A stretch of 64,000 bases of DNA from Novosphingobium sp. 18050 (GCF_902706195.1 NZ_CACSJO010000015.1:62001-126000), one strand, 5' to 3'. Shown: positions 44,237-53,713, numbered from the stretch's first letter. Translations and numbers: made by a program. Notes: a model not told the origin generated them from the letters alone.

Positions 44237-45289
44237 ATGAAAAAGACCACCTGCACCGCACTTATCGCCGCAACCCTCGTGCTCGGAGCCTCACCGGCCT
44301 CGGCGCGCGAGTTGGCCGTCCTCACCCGGATTGACGACCGGACCGTCGAACTTACCCGCGAGGATACCGCCCCCGTCACGGTGTGGATCAGCGCCGATAC
44401 CCTGCTCGACAAGGGCGACACGCGGTTCGCCGCCGCCAGCAAGGACGGCAAGCTCACCCTGCCGATCCCGGTGACGGAGCGCCGCTACGTCATCCTCGAA
44501 GGTAAGGGTGCGCACCGCACTGTCGTCGCAGAGCGCGTGCTCCCGCTCCAGCAGGGCAGCAACTTCCGCGACATTGGCGGCTATGTCACCAAGAGCGGCA
44601 AGACGGTGAAGTGGGACAAGGCATTCCGTTCCGGCGCAATGCCGCTCCTGACCGAGGCGGACTATGCCCTGCTCGGCCAGCTCGGCATCGGCAACGTCGT
44701 CGACCTGCGCTCGCTGGAAGAGCGTGAGGTAGCGCCCGACCTGCTCGACGACCGCACAGGCGCGCTGTTCATCGCCAACGATTATTCGATGAAGCCGCTC
44801 ATGGCGAATTTCGGCAAGGGTGACGGCGAAAACGTCTACAAGGGCATGGAGAAGATGCTGGTCCCCCAGTACCGCTCCATCTTCCGCCGCCTGATCGCCG
44901 ACGAAGGCGCCGTGGTGTACCACTGCTCGGCCGGGCAGGACCGCACTGGCATGGCCACCGCGCTGCTCTACGACGTGCTGGGCGTAGACCGCGACACCAT
45001 CGTCAAGGACTATCACCTCTCGACCGCGCTGCGCCGTACAGAGTGGGAGATGCCCAAGGTCGATCCCAAGGACTATCCAAGCAACTTCATCGTCCAGTAT
45101 TACTTCAAGGGCGGCAAGGACAAGCCGCATAGTGCCGAGCCCCTGTTCACGCCGAGCGGCGCTTCGCACCTCGTGCAATTCTTCGCTTATATCGACAAGG
45201 AATACGGCGGCTCGGAAGGCTACCTGAAGCAGCAACTGGGCTTCACCGATCAGGACATCGCCAAGCTGCGGGCGACCATGCTCGACTGA
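44237..45289 (+). CDS. exported tyrosine-phosphatase-like enzyme (CX5R)
   Basis: The 350-residue protein has a signal peptide (KKTTCTALIAATLVLGASPASA), a beta-rich N-terminal domain (about 24-105) and a phosphatase domain beginning at LQQGSNFRDIGGY. The catalytic loop is HCSAGQDRTG, with nucleophile Cys230 and Arg236, the CX5R signature of the Tyr_phosphatase3/LipA-like group, whose members hydrolyse phosphotyrosine or phosphoinositides. Export means it acts in the periplasm. ATG 44237 is preceded by GGGAGGA and lies 16 bases after the TonB receptor, so they form one transcript. A phosphate-scavenging role on phospholipid head groups or inositol phosphates is inference. Confidence 0.83.
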   Translation: MKKTTCTALIAATLVLGASPASARELAVLTRIDDRTVELTREDTAPVTVWISADTLLDKGDTRFAAASKDGKLTLPIPVTERRYVILEGKGAHRTVVAERVLPLQQGSNFRDIGGYVTKSGKTVKWDKAFRSGAMPLLTEADYALLGQLGIGNVVDLRSLEEREVAPDLLDDRTGALFIANDYSMKPLMANFGKGDGENVYKGMEKMLVPQYRSIFRRLIADEGAVVYHCSAGQDRTGMATALLYDVLGVDRDTIVKDYHLSTALRRTEWEMPKVDPKDYPSNFIVQYYFKGGKDKPHSAEPLFTPSGASHLVQFFAYIDKEYGGSEGYLKQQLGFTDQDIAKLRATMLD

Positions 45290-45305
45290 TCCTGCGTGTT
45301 TCTCG

Positions 45306-45340
45306 CGGTGCTGCCGAAGGCCTTCGCTTTCGCAGCACCG
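45306..45340. terminator. stem-loop between convergent genes
   Basis: Perfect 9-base arms CGGTGCTGC/GCAGCACCG enclose an inner CGAAGGCCTTCG palindrome, right between the stops of the phosphatase and barrel genes. It may terminate both. No T tract is visible. Confidence 0.45.
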
Positions 45341-46141
45341 TCAGAAGCGGCGGGACAGGCCGAAATACACTTCCACGTCCGGCGCGTCGCGGTCCAGTCC
45401 CGCATTGGCGCCCACATCGAACTGCAGGTTCTTCCCCGGCTGCCAGGCCAGCGACAGTCCCGAGAGGTGCTGCACCTGGTGTCCCTGCGGGTCGTGGTCG
45501 GCCATGACCTGATACTCGGCCGTCGCCGTCAGCGTCTCCGCCAGTTGCAGGGATGCGCCAACCACCTCGCTGAATGCCAGATGTCGGCCACTGCCGTCTT
45601 CGTCCACGGCGGCATCAATCTCGGTCGTGGCCTCAATATTCAACTTGTCGGACAGTTCGTAGGAAAGCGGCACGAGCGCCCCGACGCTCCAGTCCCCGGC
45701 GCCGATCGGCTCCCGTCCGACAGGCAATGTCACGAACGGCATTACCGCAACCGAAAAGCCGGAGCCGTCCGGGTCTGCCAGATTACGGCGAAGGGCCAGC
45801 GTCACGTCGCCCGTGCCGCTGCGATGCTGGACACTGCCCGCCGCACTGTCCCGTACGCGCGAGAACCCCAAGGCAGTCCAGCCGACCTGGACTTCGGCAT
45901 GGTCTGCCACCCCGTAGCGGACCAGAAAGTCGCCTGCGAGGAAAGTGTCGTCACGTTCCCCTGCACTACGCTCCAGCGTCCAGTCGCCAATACCGGCTTC
46001 CACATAGACCTGCCCCGGCGAAACCGTACAGGCGGGCGTCCCCATACCCGGCCGGTCGGAGCAGAATTCACGCTCCTGCGCGCTAGCCGCCATGGGCGAC
46101 AATGCAAGGGCTCCGAAAACGACTATGCCAATCCGCATCAT
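45341..46141 (-). CDS. outer-membrane beta-barrel protein, MetA-pathway-like
   Basis: The 266-residue protein has a signal peptide (MRIGIVVFGALALSPMAASAQ) and then regular alternating strands suited to a small outer-membrane barrel, ending in VEVYFGLSRRF with a C-terminal Phe. Segments such as CTVSPGQVYVEAGIGDW and SVAVMPFVTLPVG recall the Phenol_MetA_deg/transporter family of small barrels. Two Cys residues near the mature N-terminus may bond. Start is at one of two tandem ATGs (46141 or 46138) after GGGAGGGAG. It stands alone, with unknown substrate; the family assignment is tentative. Confidence 0.65.
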   Translation of the reverse strand: MMRIGIVVFGALALSPMAASAQEREFCSDRPGMGTPACTVSPGQVYVEAGIGDWTLERSAGERDDTFLAGDFLVRYGVADHAEVQVGWTALGFSRVRDSAAGSVQHRSGTGDVTLALRRNLADPDGSGFSVAVMPFVTLPVGREPIGAGDWSVGALVPLSYELSDKLNIEATTEIDAAVDEDGSGRHLAFSEVVGASLQLAETLTATAEYQVMADHDPQGHQVQHLSGLSLAWQPGKNLQFDVGANAGLDRDAPDVEVYFGLSRRF

Positions 46142-46417
46142 ATCTCCCTCCCCGGTACGCCAGGGAGTATGTCCCGGACATCCGGCAAGTTCCCACTCGA
46201 CGCCAGAAACACGCGTTTTTGGGACATCCGGCCCTTACTGACCATCCAGCGGGCAGGATCGTCGCCTTTTGGCAAGACGAATTCGCGCAAACGCACCGGC
46301 ACAAGCGGCTCCGGCAAATGCTCTGCGTCACTGCCGCGACAATTGGACGGGCCAAGATTGTCTCTATCGCCCTAACCGTTTATGCTGCGCCGCAGCAAGG
46401 AAAGCGAGCGACCGCCC

Positions 46418-47455
46418 ATGACTGCACCGCGCCTTCACAAACTGGACCTCGCCCTTCAGGGCGGCGGTGCCCACGGCGCCTTTACCTGGGGCGTCATAGA
46501 ACGTTTGCTCGAAGAAGATGGCATCTGGATCACGGCGATAAGCGGGGCAAGCGCCGGCGCTATCAACGCTGCCGTTATGGCAAGCGGCCTTGCCACTGGC
46601 GGGCGGCAGGGAGCAAGCCGGGCGCTATGGGCCTTCTGGAAAGCCCTCAGCCGTTCGAGCCGAGACGCCGGCCCCCTCATCCCGATGATCGAAGCGTTCC
46701 CGCTGTCGTTCGAGGCGGTTGCAAGCTGGTGGTCCAACGCATTCGGCACTTTCACGCTGCCCAACACCCCCGAACTGGGCAGCGCGGCGCAAAAACTGCT
46801 GCGCGATCTTCTCGAACAGCACGTGGACTTCGATGCCCTGTGTTCCGACAAGGCCCCGCGCCTGTTCATCTCGGCGACGGACGTGCGGACCGGCGGCGCG
46901 CGCATCTTCCGCAACGAGGAGATGTCCGTCGACGTCCTGCTCGCCTCAGCCTGCCTGCCCCTTATGTTCCCGCCGGTCACGATCGACGGCGCCACCTATT
47001 GGGACGGCGGCTATAGCGCCAATCCGCCGATCCTCTCACTGGTCCAGGAAAGCCCCAGCGACGACCTGCTGCTGGTGACGATAAACCCGGCATCGCGCGA
47101 AATAACGCCCCGCACATCGGGCGACATCTCCAACCGGCTCACCGAACTGAATTTCAGTCAGACGCTGGTCAAGGATCTGCGCGGACTGGTGCTGTTGCAG
47201 AGCGCGGTCGGCCGCCGCCTGCAGTTCGGCAATGGCCTGCTCGCAAAGGTCAAACGACTGCGCATCCATGAAATTCATGACGAACCGACGCTGTCCGCCA
47301 TGCACCCGCGATCGAAGATGATCCCGGTGTGGAAACTGCTCATCCATCTGCACGCCAAAGGCCGCGACGCCGCTGCGAACTGGGTGGCTAACGAGGGCAA
47401 TCCGCTCGGCAAGTCGAGCACAGCCCATCTCGCCGAGCGCTACGGGCCGAAATAG
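46418..47455 (+). CDS. patatin-like phospholipase
   Basis: The 345-residue protein has a patatin domain: oxyanion-hole LALQGGGAHGAFTWG (11-25), nucleophile elbow GASAG with Ser45, and the catalytic Asp196 in YWDGGYSAN. It has no signal peptide and is probably a cytoplasmic or membrane-associated lipid acyl hydrolase like the RssA group. ATG 46418 gives the N-terminus usual for the family (TAPRLHKLDLAL); an in-frame ATG at 46382 without a ribosome-binding site is the alternative. No neighbour defines its role; lipid turnover or polyhydroxyalkanoate-associated functions have been proposed for such proteins. Confidence 0.85.
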   Translation: MTAPRLHKLDLALQGGGAHGAFTWGVIERLLEEDGIWITAISGASAGAINAAVMASGLATGGRQGASRALWAFWKALSRSSRDAGPLIPMIEAFPLSFEAVASWWSNAFGTFTLPNTPELGSAAQKLLRDLLEQHVDFDALCSDKAPRLFISATDVRTGGARIFRNEEMSVDVLLASACLPLMFPPVTIDGATYWDGGYSANPPILSLVQESPSDDLLLVTINPASREITPRTSGDISNRLTELNFSQTLVKDLRGLVLLQSAVGRRLQFGNGLLAKVKRLRIHEIHDEPTLSAMHPRSKMIPVWKLLIHLHAKGRDAAANWVANEGNPLGKSSTAHLAERYGPK

Positions 47456-47781
47456 CGGAAGACACCTGTACCCCACCGACCCATAAAAACGCAGTTGCGT
47501 TTTAGTGTTGTAGAAAACGAATTCCATCATGCAAAACGTGCACTTGTGACGCACCGCAGCATCCGCCAAAAGGACCTCGCCTTTCAGGCATCCTCTCCCA
47601 AAACTTTCAAAGCCGGCCCTTGTGGCCGGCTTTTCTTTTGCCCCCAACGCGGCGCAGGTAGGAGGATCATCACGTTCAGGACCGGCTAGGGCGAACTGCT
47701 GCTTTCTCGGCAAGCGGTGGTGACGTGCGACGATAAAATGGTACGACGCCTTCCGGTTCACTCACGAATGAAAGGTCGACG
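47456..47781 (+). other. 326-base intergenic stretch with candidate small RNA
   Basis: No ORF of protein-like composition lies here. Soon after the patatin stop there is a dyad AAAACGCA-GT-TGCGTTTT (47486-47503), perhaps the patatin terminator or an operator. A separate strong Rho-independent terminator stands at 47609-47637. The roughly 100 bases between them include a CCTCTCCC tract, a possible anti-Shine-Dalgarno sequence, and could be a small regulatory RNA. I could not find a clear promoter. Confidence 0.4.
47609..47637 (+). terminator. strong Rho-independent terminator
   Basis: Ten-base arms AAAGCCGGCC and GGCCGGCTTT with a five-base loop are followed by TTCTTTT. It lies 154 bases after the patatin stop, too far to be its obvious own terminator, so it may end a separate small RNA. 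Confidence 0.85.
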
Positions 47782-48492
47782 ATGACCATCGAACGGCATA
47801 TGCGCGTATACGAGGCTCCCGGCGGAACTTACGAGGCCATGGCGGTCTACGATCCGACCGCGGCCGAGCAGCCCGGCCTTCTGTTCTTCCCTAACTTCCT
47901 CGGCACCAAGGAATGGGATTTTGCCAAGGCAGAAAAGGTCGCGGCGCTAGGCTTCAAGGTACTCGTCGTCGACTTTTACGGCCAGGGCAAGCGCGGCACC
48001 GACATGGAATCGGGCGGCAAGCTGCTGCAGGAACTGACCGCCGACCGCGCGTTGATGCGTGACAAGCTGCTGGCGCACCACGCCGAACTGTTCAAGCTGC
48101 CCGGCGTCAAGGCCGGCCGCGTGGCTGCGGTGGGCTTCTGCGCGGGCGGTAAATGCGTCCTCGACCTTTCGCGGGCCGGTGTCGATCTGGCGGGCGTGGT
48201 CAACCACGGCGTCTACGACGCGCCCGAATTCGCCAATGCCCCGATGGTCGCCAAGCTGCTGGTCTGCCACGGATGGAACGATCCGCTCTGCTCGCCAGAA
48301 GCGACCGTCGATCTCGCTGCCGAACTGACCGAGGCGGGTGTCGACTGGCAGCTCATCGCCTATGGCCACACCGGCCACGGCTTCACTGCCGACAACAACC
48401 CGCTCAACCCGGAAAAGACCTTCGGCTTCCAGCCCGATACCAACCGCCGCAGCTGGCAGGCCATGGTGAACTTCTTCGAAGAGAGCTTCTAA
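47782..48492 (+). CDS. dienelactone hydrolase family protein
   Basis: The 236-residue protein is an alpha/beta-hydrolase of the dienelactone hydrolase family with a cysteine nucleophile: Cys120 in GFCAGGK, Asp167 in HGWNDPLCSP and His in GHTGHGF. It has no signal peptide. Family members open lactone rings in aromatic degradation, but many, in the lone setting seen here, act on other esters or unknown substrates. ATG 47782 fits the family N-terminus. The gene stands alone, downstream of a terminator and upstream of the nuclease pair, with which no link is apparent. Confidence 0.85.
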   Translation: MTIERHMRVYEAPGGTYEAMAVYDPTAAEQPGLLFFPNFLGTKEWDFAKAEKVAALGFKVLVVDFYGQGKRGTDMESGGKLLQELTADRALMRDKLLAHHAELFKLPGVKAGRVAAVGFCAGGKCVLDLSRAGVDLAGVVNHGVYDAPEFANAPMVAKLLVCHGWNDPLCSPEATVDLAAELTEAGVDWQLIAYGHTGHGFTADNNPLNPEKTFGFQPDTNRRSWQAMVNFFEESF

Positions 48493-48594
48493 AACGCCAT
48501 CGCCCGGCCTGTCATGGACCTACGACCGTTCCTGACGCACCGGGGATGTGGATAAGGCCTGCACCTGTCCTCATCCCCTGCTAAGGCCTTTCCC

Positions 48595-49722
48595 ATGCGC
48601 TTCATCCACACCGCCGACTGGCAGCTCGGCAAGCCCTTCGGCCGCTTCGATGCGGTCACCCGCGCCGCGCTCACCGAGGCGCGCTTCGACGCCATCGACG
48701 CCATCGGCCGGGCCGCCGCGCAGCACGGCGCGGGCCACGTCATCGTCGCTGGCGACGTGTTCGACACCGAAGGACCTGACGATCGCACCATCGTCCAGGC
48801 GGTGACGCGCATGGCACGCCACGACTGCCGCTGGTGGCTGCTTCCCGGCAACCACGATTTCGCCCGCAACGGCGGTCTGTGGGACCGCGTTCGTCGGCGC
48901 GGCGCGGCCAATGTCACCGTGCTGGCCGAGGCGCTCCCCCACGAAATCGAGGACGGCGCCTGGCTGCTGCCCGCCCCCCTAATCCACCGCCACACCCTCG
49001 ACGATCCGACCGAGGCGTTCGACCGGATGGACACCCCCGGCGCAAGACTGCGCATCGGCGTGGGACACGGCTCGATCCGCGATTTCGGCACGCAGGGCGA
49101 GGCCAAGAACCTTATCGCACCCGACCGCGCCCGCCGCTCCAACCTCGACTATCTGGCGCTGGGCGACTGGCACGGCATGCTCACGGTGGACGCGCGCACA
49201 TGGTATTCCGGCACGCCCGAGACCGACCGTTTCGGCCGCGACGAACCGGGGCACTGCCTCCTCGTCGATGTGCAACCGCGCGCGGCCCCGATAGTCACTC
49301 CCTTGCGCACCGGGCGCTTCCAGTGGCTGACACGCGACTGGACGGTAGCGGATGCGGTAGGCTTTTCCGCCCTGTGCGGCGACCTGCTGGCAGGCTGCGA
49401 ACCTGCTGCCACGCTGCTCCAGCTCTCGCTGGCGGGGATCGTGCCGCTGACCGACCGCGTGGCGATGCTGCGCCGGATCGAGGACGATCTCATGCATCAA
49501 CTGCGGCATCTCGACGTGCGGGACGCCGATGTCGTCGCCCGCCCTTCGGAAGAAGATCTCGCCGCGCTGTCGACCGAGGGGATGCTGGGCCGCGCCGGGG
49601 CCATGCTGCGTGAACGGGTCGAAGCGGGCGGCGCCGATGCACCGCGCGCGCGGCGTGCGCTGGAGCGCCTTTTCGTCGAAGCCCTGCGTGAAGAAACGCT
49701 TACCGGAGAGAATGCGGCATGA
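48595..49722 (+). CDS. SbcD/YhaO-like metallophosphoesterase (DNA repair exonuclease)
   Basis: The 375-residue protein has a calcineurin-like phosphoesterase domain: HTADWQLGKPF (5-15, where the usual DxH reads DWQ), GDVFD (about 53), GNHD (about 84), GHGS and GDWHG. This is the order in SbcD/Mre11 nucleases, and the DWQLGKPF form is that of the YhaO subgroup. The C-terminal part is helical and probably binds the partner ATPase. It overlaps the next gene as ATGA. It probably takes part in processing of DNA ends or in a related DNA-maintenance role together with that ATPase; the cellular job of YhaO/YhaN pairs is poorly defined. Confidence 0.85.
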   Translation: MRFIHTADWQLGKPFGRFDAVTRAALTEARFDAIDAIGRAAAQHGAGHVIVAGDVFDTEGPDDRTIVQAVTRMARHDCRWWLLPGNHDFARNGGLWDRVRRRGAANVTVLAEALPHEIEDGAWLLPAPLIHRHTLDDPTEAFDRMDTPGARLRIGVGHGSIRDFGTQGEAKNLIAPDRARRSNLDYLALGDWHGMLTVDARTWYSGTPETDRFGRDEPGHCLLVDVQPRAAPIVTPLRTGRFQWLTRDWTVADAVGFSALCGDLLAGCEPAATLLQLSLAGIVPLTDRVAMLRRIEDDLMHQLRHLDVRDADVVARPSEEDLAALSTEGMLGRAGAMLRERVEAGGADAPRARRALERLFVEALREETLTGENAA

Positions 49723-52337
49723 GCCTTTTGCTGCGCCGCATCGCGCTGGAAAACTTCCGCAAGTTTCGCGCCCCGCATGAGATCGCCGGGCTGACGGACG
49801 GGCTTAACATCGTGATCGAACCGAACGAAACCGGCAAGTCCACTCTGCTTGAAGCCGTGCGCGCCGGACTATTCCTCAAGCACAATTCGAAGACCCAGCT
49901 CATCACCTCATTCCAGCCTCACGGCGACGAGGTAGGCCCGGAAATCGCGCTCGATTTCGAGGTCGACGGTGCGGCTTACGCTTTGAAGAAGCGGTTCATC
50001 AGCCGCTCCATGGCCGAACTGTCCGGCCCACGCGGGCGCAGTCAGGGGTCTGAAGCGGAAGACGCGCTGCAGCGGCTGCTCGGCTTCGAACAGGGGCGCG
50101 GGTTCGATACCGGGATGGCCGGCGCGCTTGGCATGCTCTGGGTTTCGCAGATGGACGGCCTTTCGGTAACCCCGCCGGGCGAGCGCGTGCGCGACCTGAT
50201 CGGCGTCACGCTGCAGGGCGAGGCCGGGACCATCCTTGGCAGCGCCGCCTTCGAACGCGTGCGTGGTCGGATTGAGGGGCAATTTCGCGAATACCTCACC
50301 GCAACCGGACGACCGACCGGGCGCTACACGGCAGCGCAGCAGCGCGCCGCCGCAGCAACTGCCGCACTGACCGAGGCAGAGCAGAGGGAAGCCGCGCTGG
50401 AAGCGGCTTTTGACGACCTGGCGAAAGTGCGTGCCCAGCTCGCTACCTTGCGCCGTGAACTGGAAGACGATCACGACGCTGAGGAACGCGCTGCCCTGCT
50501 TGCGCGGCTCGATACCGCCCGCAGCGCCGCCCAGCAGCTGGCCACGCGGCAGGCCGAAGCCATCAGCGCGACCGGGCGTCTTGCCGCATTGGAAGACCTC
50601 GCAGCCCGCAATAGTCAGGCGCTCACCCGGCAGGCCGCTGCGCAGACACGGCGCGACAAGGCGCGGATCGAGCGCAGCGCCCTGTCCCAACGCCTTGACG
50701 AAGCGCGGGACAAGGCGGCTCAGGCCGGCGAAGCGCTGACGTCAGCGCGTGCCGCACGCAGCGATGCCCGCGCCGCGCTGGCCGAAGCGCGCACCCGCAA
50801 TGCGGCCCGCCAGCGCCGCGAGGCGGTTGCCGCCGCGCACGAACGCCATGCCCGTATTCTGGCGCTGGAGGCCGAGCGGGAAGCGCTGGGCGATAGCGCC
50901 GCGCACCGCGTGCCCACCGAAGTCCTCGCCGATCTGGAAGCGGGCGAGCGCGAGGCAATCCGCCACCGCACTCTGCTGGAGGCGGACGGCACCCACGTGG
51001 AACTGGTCGGCCCGGCCGCCCAACTCACCCGTGACGGCGCTCCGATGACACCCGGCGAATGGACGCTGACGCGCGAAACCCGCATCGGCTTGCCGGGCGG
51101 TGGTGAACTCGTGCTGCGTCCCTCGCAGGCGCTGGCCGGGGCGCAGGCTGCACTCGAAAAGGCAGCCGCGCGGCAGGCTGCGCTGCTGGCACAGTGGCAA
51201 TTGGAAAGCCTTGCCCAGGGCCATGCCCGCAACGAGGCCGCCCGCGAAGCGCAGCGCAGCGCCGAAACGCTCGCCGCGCGCATCGCCGCCGCCGCCCCGG
51301 TCGACCGCGATCTGGGCCTGCCCGCGGGAGCCGATGCGCTCAAGGTCTTCGTCGCCGCGCACCCCCTGACGGACGCGGACGAAAGCGCCGAGACGCGGCC
51401 CGTCGCAGACCTCGAACAGGTGGCCGAGACGTGCGAAACCGCATATGCCCGCGCAGAAGCCTTCCTGAAGCAGGCCGACGACGACCTGCGCGCGGCTGAA
51501 AAGGCCGAAACCCCGCTCGCCATCGACGAGCAGACCGCGCTCAACGACCTTGCCGGCATTACCGATGAACTGACCCGGCTTGCCGCACATTCCGATTTCG
51601 CGGCGCTCGATACCGCGCTTCCCGCCGCGCGCGAAGCGGGGGCGACTGCGTCGGTCGAACTGGAAAAGGCCCGCATCAATGCACAGGCCTTCGACGAAGA
51701 CGCCCTGCGTCGCCGCATTGCCACGCTCGCCGCGCGCCGCAAGGCCGCCGAAGACAGCCGCGGCGAATTGACCTCCCGCATCGCCGCGCTCGAAGCAAAA
51801 GTGGAGAGCGAAGGCGGCAAGGGCCTTGCCGAACACGCCGCCGCCGCACGCGAGGAGGACCTTGCCGCACGCGCCGCTCTGGCCCGCATCGAGGAGGAGG
51901 CCGAAACCCTGCGCCTTCTGCGCGACACTCTTGGCGAAGCGCAGATCGAAACGGCGCGCACCATCACCGGCCCCGTGGCGGCACGCGCAGCACGTTATGT
52001 CGGGCGCATCCTGCCCGGCGGTGAACCCGCTTTCGGCGAGGATCTGGGCCTTGCGGCAATCCGGCGCGGCGGCACGGAGGAGGCTTGCGAGCAGCTTTCG
52101 CGCGGCACGCAGGAACAGCTCGCCATCCTCACCCGCCTCGCTTTCGCCGATATGTTGCTGGAGGAAGGCCGCCCGGTCTCGCTGATCCTCGACGACCCGC
52201 TAGTCTATGCCGACGATACCCGTCTGGACGCCATGATCGAGCTGATCGTCGAAGCCTCGCAGCGCATGCAGGTGATCCTGCTGACCTGCCGCGAACGTGC
52301 CTTCCGCCACGTTCCGGGCAACCGCATCCGGCTCTGA
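49719..52337 (+). CDS. SbcC/YhaN-like AAA ATPase with long coiled coil
   Basis: The 872-residue protein is a RecN/SMC-like ATPase. The N-terminal ATPase half has ENFRKFRAPHEI and Walker A EPNETGKSTL (34-43); the C-terminal half has the signature-like LSRGTQEQLAILTRL and Walker B SLILDDPL. Between them lie about 600 Ala/Glu/Arg-rich residues of coiled coil. Its start overlaps the nuclease stop (ATGA). Together they resemble the SbcCD and Bacillus YhaN/YhaO complexes, in which the ATPase gates the nuclease. I see no zinc-hook CxxC in the middle, which fits YhaN rather than SbcC/Rad50. Confidence 0.83.
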   Translation: MSLLLRRIALENFRKFRAPHEIAGLTDGLNIVIEPNETGKSTLLEAVRAGLFLKHNSKTQLITSFQPHGDEVGPEIALDFEVDGAAYALKKRFISRSMAELSGPRGRSQGSEAEDALQRLLGFEQGRGFDTGMAGALGMLWVSQMDGLSVTPPGERVRDLIGVTLQGEAGTILGSAAFERVRGRIEGQFREYLTATGRPTGRYTAAQQRAAAATAALTEAEQREAALEAAFDDLAKVRAQLATLRRELEDDHDAEERAALLARLDTARSAAQQLATRQAEAISATGRLAALEDLAARNSQALTRQAAAQTRRDKARIERSALSQRLDEARDKAAQAGEALTSARAARSDARAALAEARTRNAARQRREAVAAAHERHARILALEAEREALGDSAAHRVPTEVLADLEAGEREAIRHRTLLEADGTHVELVGPAAQLTRDGAPMTPGEWTLTRETRIGLPGGGELVLRPSQALAGAQAALEKAAARQAALLAQWQLESLAQGHARNEAAREAQRSAETLAARIAAAAPVDRDLGLPAGADALKVFVAAHPLTDADESAETRPVADLEQVAETCETAYARAEAFLKQADDDLRAAEKAETPLAIDEQTALNDLAGITDELTRLAAHSDFAALDTALPAAREAGATASVELEKARINAQAFDEDALRRRIATLAARRKAAEDSRGELTSRIAALEAKVESEGGKGLAEHAAAAREEDLAARAALARIEEEAETLRLLRDTLGEAQIETARTITGPVAARAARYVGRILPGGEPAFGEDLGLAAIRRGGTEEACEQLSRGTQEQLAILTRLAFADMLLEEGRPVSLILDDPLVYADDTRLDAMIELIVEASQRMQVILLTCRERAFRHVPGNRIRL

Positions 52338-52405
52338 GGCGCGCCATACGTCTGGCTTTCACTTCATATCCTTGCGCCCGCTGACGGCCCGGCTATCGTG
52401 GGCGA

Positions 52406-53713
52406 ATGAACCATGCCCCTCTCGCCGCCCTGACGCTCCTCCTGTCTCCGGCGCCGGCGCTCGCCGCGCTTTCGGCGCCTGAACAGATCATCGTCACCGC
52501 GTCCGACGAAGGGCAGGCGCGCGACCTTGCGCTACTCGAAAAACTGGTCGCGCAGAATAGCGGCACCCGCAATGTCGAGGGCGTGCGGAAAGTCCGCGAC
52601 ATGGTGGCGCCCGAATTCGAAAGCCTCGGCTTCACGGTGAAATGGGTGCCGATGGACGCGGTCAACCGTGCTGGCCATCTGATCGCAGTGCACAAGGGCA
52701 AGCCGGGGACTACCCGCATGTTGCTCATCGGCCACCTCGACACGGTTTTCGAACCTGGCTCGCCCTTCCACATCGCAAAGCGGGAGGGCGACAAGCTGCA
52801 CGGCCCCGGCGCGGCGGACGACAAGGGCGGGATCGTCGTGATGCTGGCAGCGCTGCGGGCAATGAAGTCAGCCGGAACCCTGCGCGGCGCCAACGTCGAG
52901 GTCGTGTTGACCGGGGACGAGGAAGCGGCGGGCGAGCCGATCGATATCGCGCGGGCGGACCTGATCGCAGCGGGCGAGCGCGCCGATGTCGCGCTCGACT
53001 TCGAAGGACTTGTGATCGCGGACGGGCTGGACAATGGCTCGGTCGCACGGCGTTCAGCGGGCGACTACACCATCACAGCCAGCGGCCAGACGGCACACTC
53101 CAGCGGTATCTTCTCGGCAGAGACAGGCTACGGCGCGGTTTATGAACTGGCGCGGATAATCAACAGCTTCCGCGAGGAACTGCCCGAGCCCAACCTCACC
53201 TTCAACATCGGCATCGTCGGCGGCGGCGCGACGGCCGCGCTCAGCCCCGACGAGGCTGAGATCAAGGCGACGGGCAAGACCAACATCATCCCGCCGGTCG
53301 CCATCGCCAAAGGCGACTTTCGCGGGTTGACGCCGGAGCAGGTCGACCGGGTGAGAGCAAAGATGATAGCCATCGTCGCCCGGCATCTGCCGCAAACCGA
53401 TGCGCGGATCGTCTTCAAGGACGGCTACCCGCCAATGGCGCCGACCCCCGGCAACCAAGCGTTGCTGGACAGGCTCAACACGATCAACGCCGATCTCGGC
53501 CTGGCAAGAATGCCCGCACTCGATCCTCTGAAGCGCGGCGCCGGGGACATCAGCTTCGTAGCGCAATATGTCGACGGGCTGGCGGGACTGGGACCCGCAA
53601 GCAGCGGCGACCACACACCCGAGGAGCGCGTCGACCTCTCCAGCTTCCCGCGCCAGACCAAGCGTGCCGCCCTGCTCATGTCGCGGCTCGCGGGGGAAAA
53701 GGCGAAGCGCTGA
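52406..53713 (+). CDS. exported M20 family metallopeptidase (carboxypeptidase G2-like)
   Basis: The 435-residue protein starts with a signal peptide (PLAALTLLLSPAPALAAL) and shows the M20 zinc sites: IGHLDTVF (His, Asp), GPGAADDKGGIVV (bridging Asp), the catalytic GDEEAAGE, a further ligand in DFEGL, and a C-terminal SSGDHTPEE with His. The middle (about 205-320) is the lid/dimerisation domain with GQTAHSSG. The layout agrees with glutamate carboxypeptidase (CPG2-like) enzymes that remove C-terminal Glu or split small peptides in the periplasm. The gene is alone and probably has its own promoter in the 68-base gap. Confidence 0.87.
   Translation: MNHAPLAALTLLLSPAPALAALSAPEQIIVTASDEGQARDLALLEKLVAQNSGTRNVEGVRKVRDMVAPEFESLGFTVKWVPMDAVNRAGHLIAVHKGKPGTTRMLLIGHLDTVFEPGSPFHIAKREGDKLHGPGAADDKGGIVVMLAALRAMKSAGTLRGANVEVVLTGDEEAAGEPIDIARADLIAAGERADVALDFEGLVIADGLDNGSVARRSAGDYTITASGQTAHSSGIFSAETGYGAVYELARIINSFREELPEPNLTFNIGIVGGGATAALSPDEAEIKATGKTNIIPPVAIAKGDFRGLTPEQVDRVRAKMIAIVARHLPQTDARIVFKDGYPPMAPTPGNQALLDRLNTINADLGLARMPALDPLKRGAGDISFVAQYVDGLAGLGPASSGDHTPEERVDLSSFPRQTKRAALLMSRLAGEKAKR

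Noticed and set aside
42280..44457. Minus-strand ORF of 725 codons under the TonB receptor at 41671
   Set aside because: Antisense to a receptor with signal peptide, TonB box and C-terminal aromatic; no family features of its own.
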